From Pseudomonadota bacterium (lineage in GTDB: Bacteria; Desulfobacterota; Desulfobulbia; Desulfobulbales; Desulfocapsaceae): 64,000 nt of DNA. The stretch covers positions 186,001-250,000 of the forward strand of contig JAHIUA010000035.1 of the NCBI GenBank assembly GCA_018817385.1, in the 5' to 3' direction. Both the position numbers and the translations under genes were made by a program. Positions within the stretch are counted from its first letter, which is position 1. Each line of letters opens with the position of its first letter. The notes under the pieces are model-generated. The model was not told the DNA's origin and did no database searches. It saw only the letters and a list, made by a program, of their open reading frames with translations. Shown in pieces: positions 1 through 7,533 of the stretch.

Positions 1-1249
1 GCAGCCGGTTGGCAAACTCCTCAGCCTCCGGCGGTCCCGGTTCGCTGCTCATCTGCCAGACAAACTCCTGCTCTTCCTCGGCCTGTACCCGGCCACAGAA
101 GAGGCGACAGCTGATGGGGCCATTAAACAGACGATGGGTCTCCTCCCATTTGATCCCCATGCGATCGCCGAAATCGGGGTTGGCGGTAAAGACCCCGAGC
201 TGCCAGCCATCCAACTCCCGCTTGCAGATCCGCCCCAGGGCCCGGTGCAACTGTTCCGCCTCATCTTTTTCGGCCAACCGCTCGCCATAGGGCGGATTGA
301 CCACCAGAACCCCTTTTGCCGCCGGGCGACGGAGATGGGCCAGCTGCCCCTGCTTGATGACAATCCTCTCCTCAAGGCCTGCATTGGCGATATTCTTTCT
401 GGCCACAGCCACGGCCCGCGGATCGGCATCATAGCCAAGGATAAGAGGCCATTCTTTGTCAAGCCCCGCTTCCTCACGTTGCACAGCCTCTTCCACCAGC
501 CGTGACCAGAGTGCAGCATTATGCTCCTTCCAGCCATTGAAGCCAAAATAGCTGCGGGAGAGACCAGGGGCGGCATCGCCATAAATCAGGGCACCTTCAA
601 TGAGCAGGGTTCCGGAACCACACATGGGATCCAGAAGGATGGTGTCCGCTGCCGTCTCGGGCGTCCATCCGGAGAGGGTGACAATGGCCGCGGCCAGACT
701 CTCCTTCAGAGGGGCAATGCTCCCACCATCACTGCGATAGCCGCGCCGGTGCAGACTCTCACCGGAAAGGTCCAGGGAAAGCGTGGCCTGATCCTGATGG
801 ATATAGAGACGAATCCTCAGGTCAGGTCGCTCCACTGAGACATTGGGACGCTCTCCGCATTGCTCCCGAAACTGGTCCACCAGGGCGTCCTTGACCCGCA
901 GCGCGGCAAAACGGCTGTGGGTGATGGCCGACTGACTGATACTGCAATCCACCGAGAAACTGTCGCCCACCCGCATCTGTTGCGCCCAGTCCACTGTCAG
1001 GGCCCCCTGGTAGAGTGCATCCTCATCCAGGGCCGGAAACTCGGCAAGTTTCAAAAAGATGCGCGACGCATAGCGCGACCAGAGACAGGTGCGATAGGCA
1101 GATTCCAGATCCCCCTGCCAGGTCACCAGGCCCCTGGCCTGTTCAATCTCGCTACCGCCAAAGGTTACCACTTCCTGAGCCACCAGGGTCTCCAGACCGG
1201 CCGCACAACTGGCCGTGAGACTGTATATTTTGTTATTTTTCTCTATCAT
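1..1249 (-). CDS. rlmL: 23S rRNA guanine methyltransferase RlmL/RlmKL, 3' end cut by the window edge
   Basis: The reverse strand from an ATG at 1249 reads without a stop to the window edge (about 416 codons). The N-terminal third has the look of a ferredoxin-like/THUMP RNA-binding region. It is followed by a class I SAM-dependent methyltransferase core with DPMCGSGTLLIEGA (SAM-binding loop) and the catalytic motif NPPYGER. E. coli RlmL methylates N2 of G2445 in 23S rRNA. The last visible residues, EEFANRL, resemble the linker that leads into the RlmK half of fused RlmKL proteins, so the full gene is probably the bifunctional enzyme. The rest lies outside the window. The upstream ribosome-binding site is weak (GGGG about 12 nt before the ATG). 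Confidence 0.9.
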   Translation of the reverse strand, partial: MIEKNNKIYSLTASCAAGLETLVAQEVVTFGGSEIEQARGLVTWQGDLESAYRTCLWSRYASRIFLKLAEFPALDEDALYQGALTVDWAQQMRVGDSFSVDCSISQSAITHSRFAALRVKDALVDQFREQCGERPNVSVERPDLRIRLYIHQDQATLSLDLSGESLHRRGYRSDGGSIAPLKESLAAAIVTLSGWTPETAADTILLDPMCGSGTLLIEGALIYGDAAPGLSRSYFGFNGWKEHNAALWSRLVEEAVQREEAGLDKEWPLILGYDADPRAVAVARKNIANAGLEERIVIKQGQLAHLRRPAAKGVLVVNPPYGERLAEKDEAEQLHRALGRICKRELDGWQLGVFTANPDFGDRMGIKWEETHRLFNGPISCRLFCGRVQAEEEQEFVWQMSSEPGPPEAEEFANRL

Positions 1250-2024
1250 CGTGATGAGAATACCCCTAAAAGTTTATTTTTTGTACCCTTTTGAGGGGAA
1301 TACAACACTTGCTGGTTAATATAGTAAGTTACAATTTCAGATACTGACAGCCTGGGGTGCCTCCTGCTGGAAAGCAGTCGTTACATCAGCGGCCAAGGGC
1401 ACCTGGCAGTCATTGCCTATAAATAATGGCGCCCAGAAGCCTGTCGGACTTAGACATAAATCTGACAGACTCTGGAGGAGTGTATACTCCTGTGACCAAT
1501 AAGCGCCGTGTGCTGACTGAGCTGTTGTCAGAAAAGAACATGGCCAGAACAATGCTCGGAACAACATAAGGATCCATAACGAAGTGGATGAAAATGGCCA
1601 GGTTATTTTGTAACGGTTCCTAAGAAGATAAGCAGGAATTGGAATGATGTAAGAGTATTATGTCAGAAAGCAACCTACCTGGCTGAAATTACCTTGTCAA
1701 CAGGTTAGACTCGGCAGCGATTTCAACACCCACGATACGCATCTGGTATATTTTAAAAACAAGCTTACGGGGTGTCATGGATTCACAACAGGAGACCGCC
1801 TGTCGTGGTATATATTGGCCAGATTCTATTGGCTGCTAAAACACATATGGTATCTATGCCCGGCAAGGCAAAAATGAGCTTGATGCCGGTGAATTCATCA
1901 AACACGCAGCAATCGACACTCCATTTGGGGCAACTTTCCATAACTTCACAGAAGGTATGGAAGTACTCCATGCAATACACCCTGTCGAGTCCAAGGCGGT
2001 GGCTCTGGAACGCCCTGTAAGATA
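1250..2024. other. Region without an intact gene; decayed coding remnants
   Basis: No convincing complete gene is present. The stretch includes a 23-nt element repeated exactly at 49469-49491. At about 1838-2023 on the + strand an open frame reads like the end of a protein (containing GEFIKHAAIDTPFG and ending in ERPVR), but it has no start and an upstream stop. I do not recognise its family. The pattern suggests gene decay next to the cassette array. Confidence 0.5.
1438..1460. repeat. 23-nt repeat, copy 1 (insertion-sequence-end-like)
   Basis: The 23 nt beginning AGCCTGTCGGACTTAG occur identically at 49469-49491, 48 kb away. Neither copy sits in a recognisable gene. An exact match of this length in unrelated intergenic DNA suggests the ends of lost copies of one insertion sequence or a small non-autonomous element. 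The family is not assigned. Confidence 0.5.
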
Positions 2025-2213
2025 ATGGATTGCTGTCTTGCCAAAAAATATGAAGACTGTTGGCAATGTAGTGAAGTGGACAAATGCGAGAAATTTGACA
2101 TTTTGCAAACCCGCTGTGGAGAACTGCCCCAAAATAATATTAAAAAGAGCAAAACAAACGGTATCCAGGATTGGATTGAGTCCAGAGATACATTGTATAT
2201 CTGGCAAAAATAA
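2025..2213 (+). CDS. Short Cys-rich protein, DUF3795-like, possibly a fragment
   Basis: A 62-residue frame starts at an ATG a few bases after the stop of the preceding remnant. It holds a CC...CxxC...C pattern near its N-terminus (MDCC, CWQC, CEKF) and ends in NGIQDWIESRDTLYIWQK. Clustered cysteines followed by a (K/N)xGIxxW(I/L) end resemble the C-terminal part of DUF3795 proteins, which are thought to bind metal. It is shorter than a normal member, so it may be a truncated gene. No strong ribosome-binding site is visible. Confidence 0.4.
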   Translation: MDCCLAKKYEDCWQCSEVDKCEKFDILQTRCGELPQNNIKKSKTNGIQDWIESRDTLYIWQK

Positions 2214-2750
2214 GACAGCAGCAACGCTACCAGCCCCACACTATTGGCAACAATTCTCTACAGGCACAAGCAGCTTCAGCCGCCAATCTGTTTCCGCAGC
2301 CGTTTTCAGTGCAACAACACGTTTCCGCAAGAAATACTTACCATATTCGACCAACTGCTTTTCCAAAACAGGATCTCTTGTCCGATAGTAGTGAATCCAT
2401 GTGAGCAAAAACATGTATGAAGCCCGACGCCATTTTGACTTTTCCCGGTCGCAAAGAAACGTTTGTTAGCTGGTTAGATGGAATCCGACTAACCAGCTAA
2501 CAAGACCAGACAATGCATACGGAAAAGAAAGATTTATTGATTTTTGATCGACCAGAAGCTATGTATTAACTACCTGAAATATATTATTTAAAAACAATTC
2601 TACTGAGTATAATTATCAACTACCTGGAGCATTTGATTTTACAGGAACCTTACGGGCAAATGCGGAACGCTTCGAGGCCGAACAAGAATTTTCCGGCAAA
2701 TGCGTACGAGGCCCATACCACGTTGGCAATCAAAATCATGAGGGAAAAAT
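2214..2750. other. Intergenic stretch before the cassette array
   Basis: No supported gene. It contains the perfect hairpin at 2463-2503. It also contains two spaced copies of an AACTACCTG-type motif (about 2560 and 2610) and a direct repeat built on GGCAAATGCG (about 2656 and 2693). The motif CGTTGGCA at 2721-2728 resembles an attC right core but has no matching left core, so I do not call a site. Confidence 0.4.
2463..2503. repeat. Perfect 15-bp inverted repeat
   Basis: TTGTTAGCTGGTTAG at 2463-2477 is matched exactly by its reverse complement at 2489-2503, with an 11-nt loop. There is no T-tract on either side, which argues against a simple intrinsic terminator. The order of core-like triplets (GTT first, AAC last) is the reverse of an attC site. 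It could be a recombination or protein-binding site. Confidence 0.6.
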
Positions 2751-2933
2751 ATGGAGAAAAAAGTAGATATCCTATCTTTTGAGGATCTGATACGTAAAAG
2801 ATGTGCAAAAGGGCCTTTTTTCGATATGGAAAGATCAAAAATGAATAATGATGACACGAGAGGTGAATGTGTTTGTTGCGTAGCTGTCAATAGACAACAG
2901 AAAAATAATGTCAAGAAAACCAAACATAGTTAA
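2751..2933 (+). CDS. Small Cys-containing peptide, candidate radical-SAM precursor
   Basis: The 60-residue frame has a good ribosome-binding site (GAGGG, about 6 nt before the ATG) and overlaps the start of the radical SAM gene by 26 nt, so the two are probably translationally coupled. Residues 1-30 are charged and mixed. A short ECVCC cluster near residue 40 is followed by a basic tail rich in N, Q and K. Size, position and cysteines fit a ribosomally made precursor peptide for the downstream enzyme. No family was recognised, and it could instead be a leader or regulatory peptide. Confidence 0.5.
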   Translation: MEKKVDILSFEDLIRKRCAKGPFFDMERSKMNNDDTRGECVCCVAVNRQQKNNVKKTKHS

Positions 2934-3936
2934 ACAGGCGTGGCTTGTAATTAACTCAAGCTGCAACAATCATTGTTCGTGGTGTTATGAAAAAAAGAGG
3001 CTAGGTAATAAAGAGGAATTTGACTACAAACTCTTAAGAAGTACGATCAAACAACTATCATTAATTGGTTGTAAAAAAATCGTTTTCATAGGAGGAGAAC
3101 CAAGTTTATATCATAAACTAAAAGATGCAGTAGGGTTTGCGTCAAGCACTGGCCTGAAACAATGCATTGTGACAAACGGAAAAGTTTTCTCTTCAGAAAG
3201 TTTCTTGGATAGACTTAACGCAAACAAAGAATTGACTGACTTTATAGTTTCATTCATGGGCGCCTCTGAAATAACACATGATTCTCTATCACAAGTACGC
3301 GGAAGCTTTATTCAGTCATTTAAAGGATTAACTGAAATTATAAAAAAAGGTTTCGTTGCAACTCCAAACTTTACAGTCGGTTCAATAAATAAGAATGAGA
3401 TTAAGCAGTTTATTAATAAAATGAAAAGCATTGGAGTCGAGGCCATATCGATTAATTTTGCCATTCCTCCACTTGGAATAACCTACACACAAGAAAATTT
3501 TTTGTCTCCTAAAGAGATTTCTTTATTTTTAGAAGGTTTGTCAGAGTCTTTGCCAGACTCTACGATGAAAATTTACTTATCAACCCCTTTGCCATTCTGC
3601 ATCATTCCCAATAATGCCCGACTTTTAGTCGAAAGTGGTATCATTGTTCTTACATCATGTCATATTCAATCAGGTGAAGGAATTGTCATTGACAAAAATT
3701 TGAACTTGCTAGTTTGTACTCATTTCTCTGGTTTTAATTTATGTAATCTGCAAACATTAAACACCGAGACAAAATTGTCAGAGTATCTGAGTAACCCAGC
3801 TCTACTTGATCTTAGGTCTCGCATTAGGCAGTTACCTTTCGAAGATTGTCATGAGTGTAGCTACAACACCTTTTGTACAGGAGGTTGTCCGTTGTTAAAC
3901 ATTATATACAACAAAGATGAATGGAGAGTAAATTGA
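2908..3936 (+). CDS. Radical SAM/SPASM-type enzyme
   Basis: The 342-residue protein has the radical SAM cluster-binding motif CNNHCSWC near residue 18. A GGEPSL segment follows near residue 62, in the usual SAM-contacting position. The C-terminal cysteines (CHIQSGEG..., then CHECSYNTFCTGGC near residue 315) resemble a SPASM or twitch domain binding auxiliary iron-sulfur clusters. Enzymes of this type modify peptides, often RiPP precursors, or act as anaerobic maturases. The gene overlaps the peptide gene upstream and the next gene downstream (16 nt), so the three look like one transcription and translation unit. The substrate is unknown. Confidence 0.8.
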   Translation: MSRKPNIVKQAWLVINSSCNNHCSWCYEKKRLGNKEEFDYKLLRSTIKQLSLIGCKKIVFIGGEPSLYHKLKDAVGFASSTGLKQCIVTNGKVFSSESFLDRLNANKELTDFIVSFMGASEITHDSLSQVRGSFIQSFKGLTEIIKKGFVATPNFTVGSINKNEIKQFINKMKSIGVEAISINFAIPPLGITYTQENFLSPKEISLFLEGLSESLPDSTMKIYLSTPLPFCIIPNNARLLVESGIIVLTSCHIQSGEGIVIDKNLNLLVCTHFSGFNLCNLQTLNTETKLSEYLSNPALLDLRSRIRQLPFEDCHECSYNTFCTGGCPLLNIIYNKDEWRVN

Positions 3937-4448
3937 CACTAGCTGAAACACTGTCATTAGCTGGCACATTAATTCTTTTTAGTGGCCTTGTTGTCGCTAT
4001 TTTTCAGCTCTCTCTATTAGGCAAACAGGTTCGTTTGATGTTTGAGCATATGAACAAGCAATTTGACTGGACAAAAAAACAGTCAACATTTGAATACATG
4101 TCAATGTATCAAAAGGAATTGATGCCCATAAATGTTGAGCTACAAAAACGATTTAACCTTTTGGTACAAGATGGAAGAGATATAACAGAATCAGAAATTG
4201 AGCATGCTTTAAATAATGACAACATAAGATCCCAACTATTTTCATTAATTTTCTATTTTGAACACTTGGCTATAGGAATTGAGCAAGAATATTTTTATGA
4301 AAGAATTGCGCGTGAATTTTTGTCAAATGTTGTTATCAGCACTTTTAATTCTATTTACCCTTACATACAGGTAAGAAGAAAAGAAACCAACAGGGAAATA
4401 GCTAAACATTTTGAGCATTTAGCACGTAAGTGGGAGAAAAATAGATAA
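3921..4448 (+). CDS. Membrane-anchored protein, DUF4760-like
   Basis: The 175-residue protein has one N-terminal membrane segment (about residues 8-32, rich in L, V, F). A mainly helical cytoplasmic part follows, with an FEHLAIGIEQEYF segment near residue 110 and a charged C-terminus. This layout resembles DUF4760 proteins, which have no settled function. The start overlaps the end of the radical SAM gene, so it is part of the same cassette operon. It could tether or export the product of the upstream pair. That is inference from position only. Confidence 0.65.
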   Translation: MESKLTLAETLSLAGTLILFSGLVVAIFQLSLLGKQVRLMFEHMNKQFDWTKKQSTFEYMSMYQKELMPINVELQKRFNLLVQDGRDITESEIEHALNNDNIRSQLFSLIFYFEHLAIGIEQEYFYERIAREFLSNVVISTFNSIYPYIQVRRKETNREIAKHFEHLARKWEKNR

Positions 4449-4468
4449 TTCTAAAGAAATTACAATTT

Positions 4469-4560
4469 TGCCAACAATTGCATACACCAGATGGCGAGAA
4501 AGCGCGGCGGCGCTGACGCGGCAAGCTCATTGGCGCCACTGGTGATGCAGGTCGTTGGGG
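4469..4560 (+). other. attC: Integron attC site 1
   Basis: Left core TGCCAAC (4469-4475) and right core GTTGGGG (4554-4560) are complementary over six bases. The inner arms GCATACACCAG (4480-4490) and CTGGTGATGC (4539-4548) pair with one extra base, the usual extrahelical position. The right core merges with the purine-rich ribosome-binding site of the next cassette gene. Confidence 0.85.
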
Positions 4561-4568
4561 AGAAATGA

Positions 4569-5009
4569 ATGACAACAATGAATAAAATATCCGATTATTT
4601 CTTCACGAAAGAGACACCATGGTCTTTTAGGCTTCTCGTTTTGCTTCTGTTTCTTTTAATTGGAGGGGGGCTTTATCTTGATGATCGTTCATCTCAAGTT
4701 TCATACCCAGAAATTGTCGATAGGATGGAAGAAATCACTGACAAAGAAACGGGTGATGTAACGAAAATCTCTAAAAGGGGATATGACGCTGAAGAAAGAA
4801 AACTTGTGATGGAGATATCCAAGGAAAAATCACAGCGTCTGCATGAATCAGCCACTTTATTGTATGACTTCGCAAAAATTGTACTTGGAGCCCTGATTGC
4901 TTCACTTACTCAACTCATAAGTGCGGGTATGAAGCATACTTATGGACCCAATATTCCTGATCCACTAAATTTAACTGATGAAGAAGGAAATCCCCAACCA
5001 GACGCTTAA
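4569..5009 (+). CDS. Uncharacterised two-segment membrane protein on a cassette
   Basis: The 146-residue protein has a hydrophobic N-terminal segment (about residues 20-38, FRLLVLLLFLLIGG) and a second one near residues 97-117. Between them lies a charged, probably helical stretch. Nothing is recognisable beyond this topology. The ribosome-binding site (GGGGAGAA) is formed by the end of attC 1, so expression probably depends on read-through from upstream. The stop codon overlaps the first core of the next attC cluster, typical of a compact cassette. Confidence 0.65.
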   Translation: MTTMNKISDYFFTKETPWSFRLLVLLLFLLIGGGLYLDDRSSQVSYPEIVDRMEEITDKETGDVTKISKRGYDAEERKLVMEISKEKSQRLHESATLLYDFAKIVLGALIASLTQLISAGMKHTYGPNIPDPLNLTDEEGNPQPDA

Positions 5010-5263
5010 CTTGATCGCAAGAGGCTGTGCGGCGCTAGTCGCGTCAAGTCCGGTGGGCGGCAAGTTAGCTTAACGATAAGCTCGCCCGCTGACGCGGACG
5101 AGCTTATCGCAGCTGTTGAGTAAACTCGAAAACCTTGACAGGTTCCGCCTATGGCTACACCTATCAAGGCGTTCGAGCCACTGCGCTTCTCAGCTGCAGC
5201 ACAAGCATAAAAGCCGCTTGCCCTACAGCCTGCGATGCTCGAGGCTCAACAGCTGCGTTGGGC
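5004..5263 (+). other. attC: Compound attC region with two to three overlapping attC-like units
   Basis: Unit a has GCTTAAC at 5004-5010, arms CTTGATCGC/GCGTCAAG (5010-5018, 5041-5048) and GTTAGCT at 5064-5070. Unit b has GCTTAAC at 5068-5074, arms CGATAAGCTCG/CGAGCTTATCG (5074-5084, 5099-5109, perfect) and right core GTTGAGT at 5115-5121. A third palindrome joins CAGCTGTTGAG (5110-5120) and CTCAACAGCTG (5245-5255) and ends with a classical right core, GTTGGGC (5257-5263). Two gene-less cassettes or nested attC duplications would explain this. Confidence 0.6.
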
Positions 5264-5295
5264 TTTCAGTCATAGGTAAATCAAAGAAAATAAAA

Positions 5296-6102
5296 ATGGA
5301 TAACAAAGCCTCTCAAAATAGTGCAGCTATGGAAAAAATAGAATATTTACCTTATTTAATACTGCCAAATCTGGATTATGAGTCGCAACTAGAATCTATA
5401 AAAAACTTGTTGAATAGCCATAAAAAAGCAGATGAAGTTGTCTCAAAAGACATTGATAGTATAACAAAAATCATAAAAAACTACATTCAACAGCATGACG
5501 GTTTCTATCTGCAATACCTCCATGATGAAAGAGTCGGAAAAATTCATTCATCTATTTATCAAAGTGCAGCTCATTGCATGGCATCTGTAGGCATGCTCGC
5601 ACCTTTTGTCGAATCATTATTTTTCCAAGGTTTTAATGGCATAAGGAAGATATTTTTTAATAATAATCAACTCATAAACAGCCATGTTCGGTGGTCTTAT
5701 AGTGAAAAAGTGATATGGAATTGCCATTACGTTTGGAGCAATAACAATCGAAGGAAGGATCTGGTTAAAGGGATTATGCAACTAGCTGAGGCTATTAGGT
5801 TGAATCAGTATTTACCAGAAAATTTAGAACTTATGTTGACCGTCTTATTCTCATATCGTAATAAAATCTTCCATTATGGATTTGAATGGCCCTTGGAAGA
5901 GCGTCAGAAATATTCAAAGCGTATTGAAGATGAGAAATGGCCAACAAATTGGTTCAATTTTGCTACCAGTGGAGACGAACCATGGATAATATATCTAAGT
6001 GATGAATTTGTTGAACACTGTTTGGAAATTATTGATTCAACAATAAACGGATTTTCACTTTTTTTAATGAAGCAAATAGAAAATCTAGAAAAAACAAAGT
6101 AA
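5296..6102 (+). CDS. HEPN-motif protein on a cassette
   Basis: The 268-residue, mostly helical protein contains RNKIFH at about residues 188-193, preceded by LFSY and followed by YGFEWP. This matches the RNxxxH (Rx4-6H) signature of HEPN domains, many of which are metal-independent ribonucleases in toxin-antitoxin and abortive-infection systems. No partner gene is in the same cassette. The frame is open back to 5116, but that stretch crosses the attC cluster, so I take the ATG at 5296 as the start. Its ribosome-binding site is poor. The HEPN call rests on one motif plus the helical character. Confidence 0.6.
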   Translation: MDNKASQNSAAMEKIEYLPYLILPNLDYESQLESIKNLLNSHKKADEVVSKDIDSITKIIKNYIQQHDGFYLQYLHDERVGKIHSSIYQSAAHCMASVGMLAPFVESLFFQGFNGIRKIFFNNNQLINSHVRWSYSEKVIWNCHYVWSNNNRRKDLVKGIMQLAEAIRLNQYLPENLELMLTVLFSYRNKIFHYGFEWPLEERQKYSKRIEDEKWPTNWFNFATSGDEPWIIYLSDEFVEHCLEIIDSTINGFSLFLMKQIENLEKTK

Positions 6103-6112
6103 GAAATAAGTT

Positions 6113-6243
6113 GCCCAACAAGTAAATTAAGAGTGAAAACAAGCACGCCCATTTTCAGGCCAACTGTTCGGGTTTTCCAACTAACTCACTTTGTTCCAAA
6201 TTCATCGGTTAAATGCTTGTTTCACCTTATCTAAACGTTGGGC
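6113..6243 (+). other. attC: Integron attC site 3
   Basis: Left core GCCCAAC (6113-6119) and right core GTTGGGC (6237-6243) are perfectly complementary. Inner arms GTGAAAACAAGC and GCTTGTTTCAC pair with one extra A. At 131 bp it has the length of long superintegron-type sites. Its left arm segment (AAACAAGCACGCCC) recurs in the attC at 9256, so the two sites are related. Confidence 0.9.
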
Positions 6244-6265
6244 TACTGAAAATGGAGATTAAAAA

Positions 6266-6796
6266 ATGTCAATGTTCGTTAATTTATACGTTGAAGTACT
6301 AGGCGAACTTTCTCGCCTCATTACTGGACGCATCTATACCGACGAACAAATCAAGACAATTACCTCTAGTGCAGTTGGTAAGTATTTCACCGACTTCTTT
6401 CCGACCCCCAAAGATGAACAGGCCGTCAAAGAAAAGGTGAACGCTGCTCGTGAACACATATCTGCAGCGAGCACGATAATTTTTGAGATGCAAGATAATC
6501 TCGAGTCTCAAAGTAAAAGTTTGGAGCACTTACTTACAGAGATTGAAGAAAAAAGGAAACTGGCAGAGCGATACGAAACACTCGCCAAAACTAACAAACA
6601 AGAATTCACTGCATTTCGTGAAGAGATGGAAATGTCACTTCGCAAAGAATTGGAGGAACAGGCGGCAAAAGGCCGCCGCCTTCGTCAGTTTGCATCACTT
6701 TTCCTTTGGTTAGTCACGCTTGTTGCTGGCGCTGCTTTGGGTGCCTACTTCAGGGATATTGTCGGATTGCTCCAAGCAGCAATGGTGCAGCAATAA
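6266..6796 (+). CDS. Coiled-coil protein with a C-terminal membrane anchor
   Basis: The 176-residue protein starts with a helical region. A long charged coiled coil follows (about residues 55-140, rich in E, K, Q), then a single membrane segment (about 146-165, LFLWLVTLVAGAALGAYF) and a short tail. GGAG sits 9 nt before the ATG. It shares its cassette with the GIY-YIG gene 25 bp downstream, with no attC between them, so the two probably act together. Tail-anchored coiled coils often serve as membrane sensors or effectors in defence modules. That role is inference. Confidence 0.7.
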   Translation: MSMFVNLYVEVLGELSRLITGRIYTDEQIKTITSSAVGKYFTDFFPTPKDEQAVKEKVNAAREHISAASTIIFEMQDNLESQSKSLEHLLTEIEEKRKLAERYETLAKTNKQEFTAFREEMEMSLRKELEEQAAKGRRLRQFASLFLWLVTLVAGAALGAYFRDIVGLLQAAMVQQ

Positions 6797-6821
6797 ATAA
6801 TGGGTCGGAGAACTTGATTTC

Positions 6822-7370
6822 ATGGCAATACAGGTTGATATTGAATGGAATTGGATTGAATGGGATGAAGGGAATACATGGAAAAAAAATATTTTACCAC
6901 AGCTAACAGAATGCAGTATCAGTGAAGAGCAACTTGAAAGATGTGTCTATGTAATTCGTTCAAACGGGTTATTTGCAATAAATTATCCTAATGGTGTTTC
7001 CCCAACTTTGTATATTGGTGAAGGAAATTTTAAAAACAGGATTATTCAACATAAGAATTGGTTTAAGGGGTTAATTGATCTTGTAGGAGAATTTCCTTTC
7101 CTTATTGGTGTCTGTATTCCACGAGTGAGAAACAATTATGAAGCATATAAAGATTTAGAAGCGGCCTTACTTATTGAATTCAAGGGATTGTACGGCTGTG
7201 CCCCTCTAAAAAATAAACAGATGGAAACTAGAAAATGTGATTATGTATATCAGCCGAAAGAAGAATTTAGAGGAGCTATAATGATTGGCAGAGGGGTACG
7301 TTACTACTGGGCAATCGAACCCATGCGATCAAATAATTTTTACGATGACTACTTTAGGACATGTGAATAA
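6822..7370 (+). CDS. GIY-YIG-like nuclease-fold protein on a cassette
   Basis: The 182-residue protein has VYVI near residue 43 and LYIGEG near residues 63-68, in the place of the GIY...YIG motif. R73 (KNRIIQH), a glutamate in the EAALLIEF helix (residues 113-120) and N131 follow in the right order for the catalytic Arg, Glu and Asn of GIY-YIG nucleases. The first motif is divergent and separated from the second by about 17 residues, which is long. It is the second gene of a two-gene cassette, with GGAG about 10 nt upstream of the ATG. Nuclease activity is plausible but not shown by the sequence alone. Confidence 0.65.
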   Translation: MAIQVDIEWNWIEWDEGNTWKKNILPQLTECSISEEQLERCVYVIRSNGLFAINYPNGVSPTLYIGEGNFKNRIIQHKNWFKGLIDLVGEFPFLIGVCIPRVRNNYEAYKDLEAALLIEFKGLYGCAPLKNKQMETRKCDYVYQPKEEFRGAIMIGRGVRYYWAIEPMRSNNFYDDYFRTCE

Positions 7371-7387
7371 TCGATGGAATAAAGCGA

Positions 7388-7516
7388 GCCCAACAAATCA
7401 CTTCAGCGGAAAAAATGAGGTTCGGGGTTTGGGTAGTTTCCGTCACGCAAAAAGGTTCTTGGCAATTCCAATCTCCTTGCCACGTATTCATTTTTCCGCT
7501 GAGTTCAAAGTTGTTC
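7388..7516 (+). other. attC: Integron attC site 4
   Basis: Left core GCCCAAC lies at 7388-7394. The inner arms TCAGCGGAAAAAATGA and TCATTTTTCCGCTGA pair over 15 bp with one extra base. The right core GTTGTTC (7510-7516) deviates from consensus, so this site may recombine poorly. Confidence 0.8.
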
Positions 7517-7533
7517 GCGTCTAAAGAAGGATC

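Noticed and set aside
49-1294. Several open frames on both strands over 49-1294
   Set aside because: They are shadows of the rlmL frame, which is open through the window edge and carries clear methyltransferase motifs.
2463-2503. The perfect hairpin as an attC site
   Set aside because: The order of its core-like triplets is reversed (GTT...AAC), there is no extrahelical base, and no cassette gene lies directly upstream.
1250-2750. Integron integrase gene near the left end of the array
   Set aside because: No tyrosine recombinase motifs were found in any frame of this stretch.
5116-5295. N-terminal extension of the HEPN-motif gene
   Set aside because: It runs through attC palindromes and reads as low-quality sequence; the ATG at 5296 is more reasonable.
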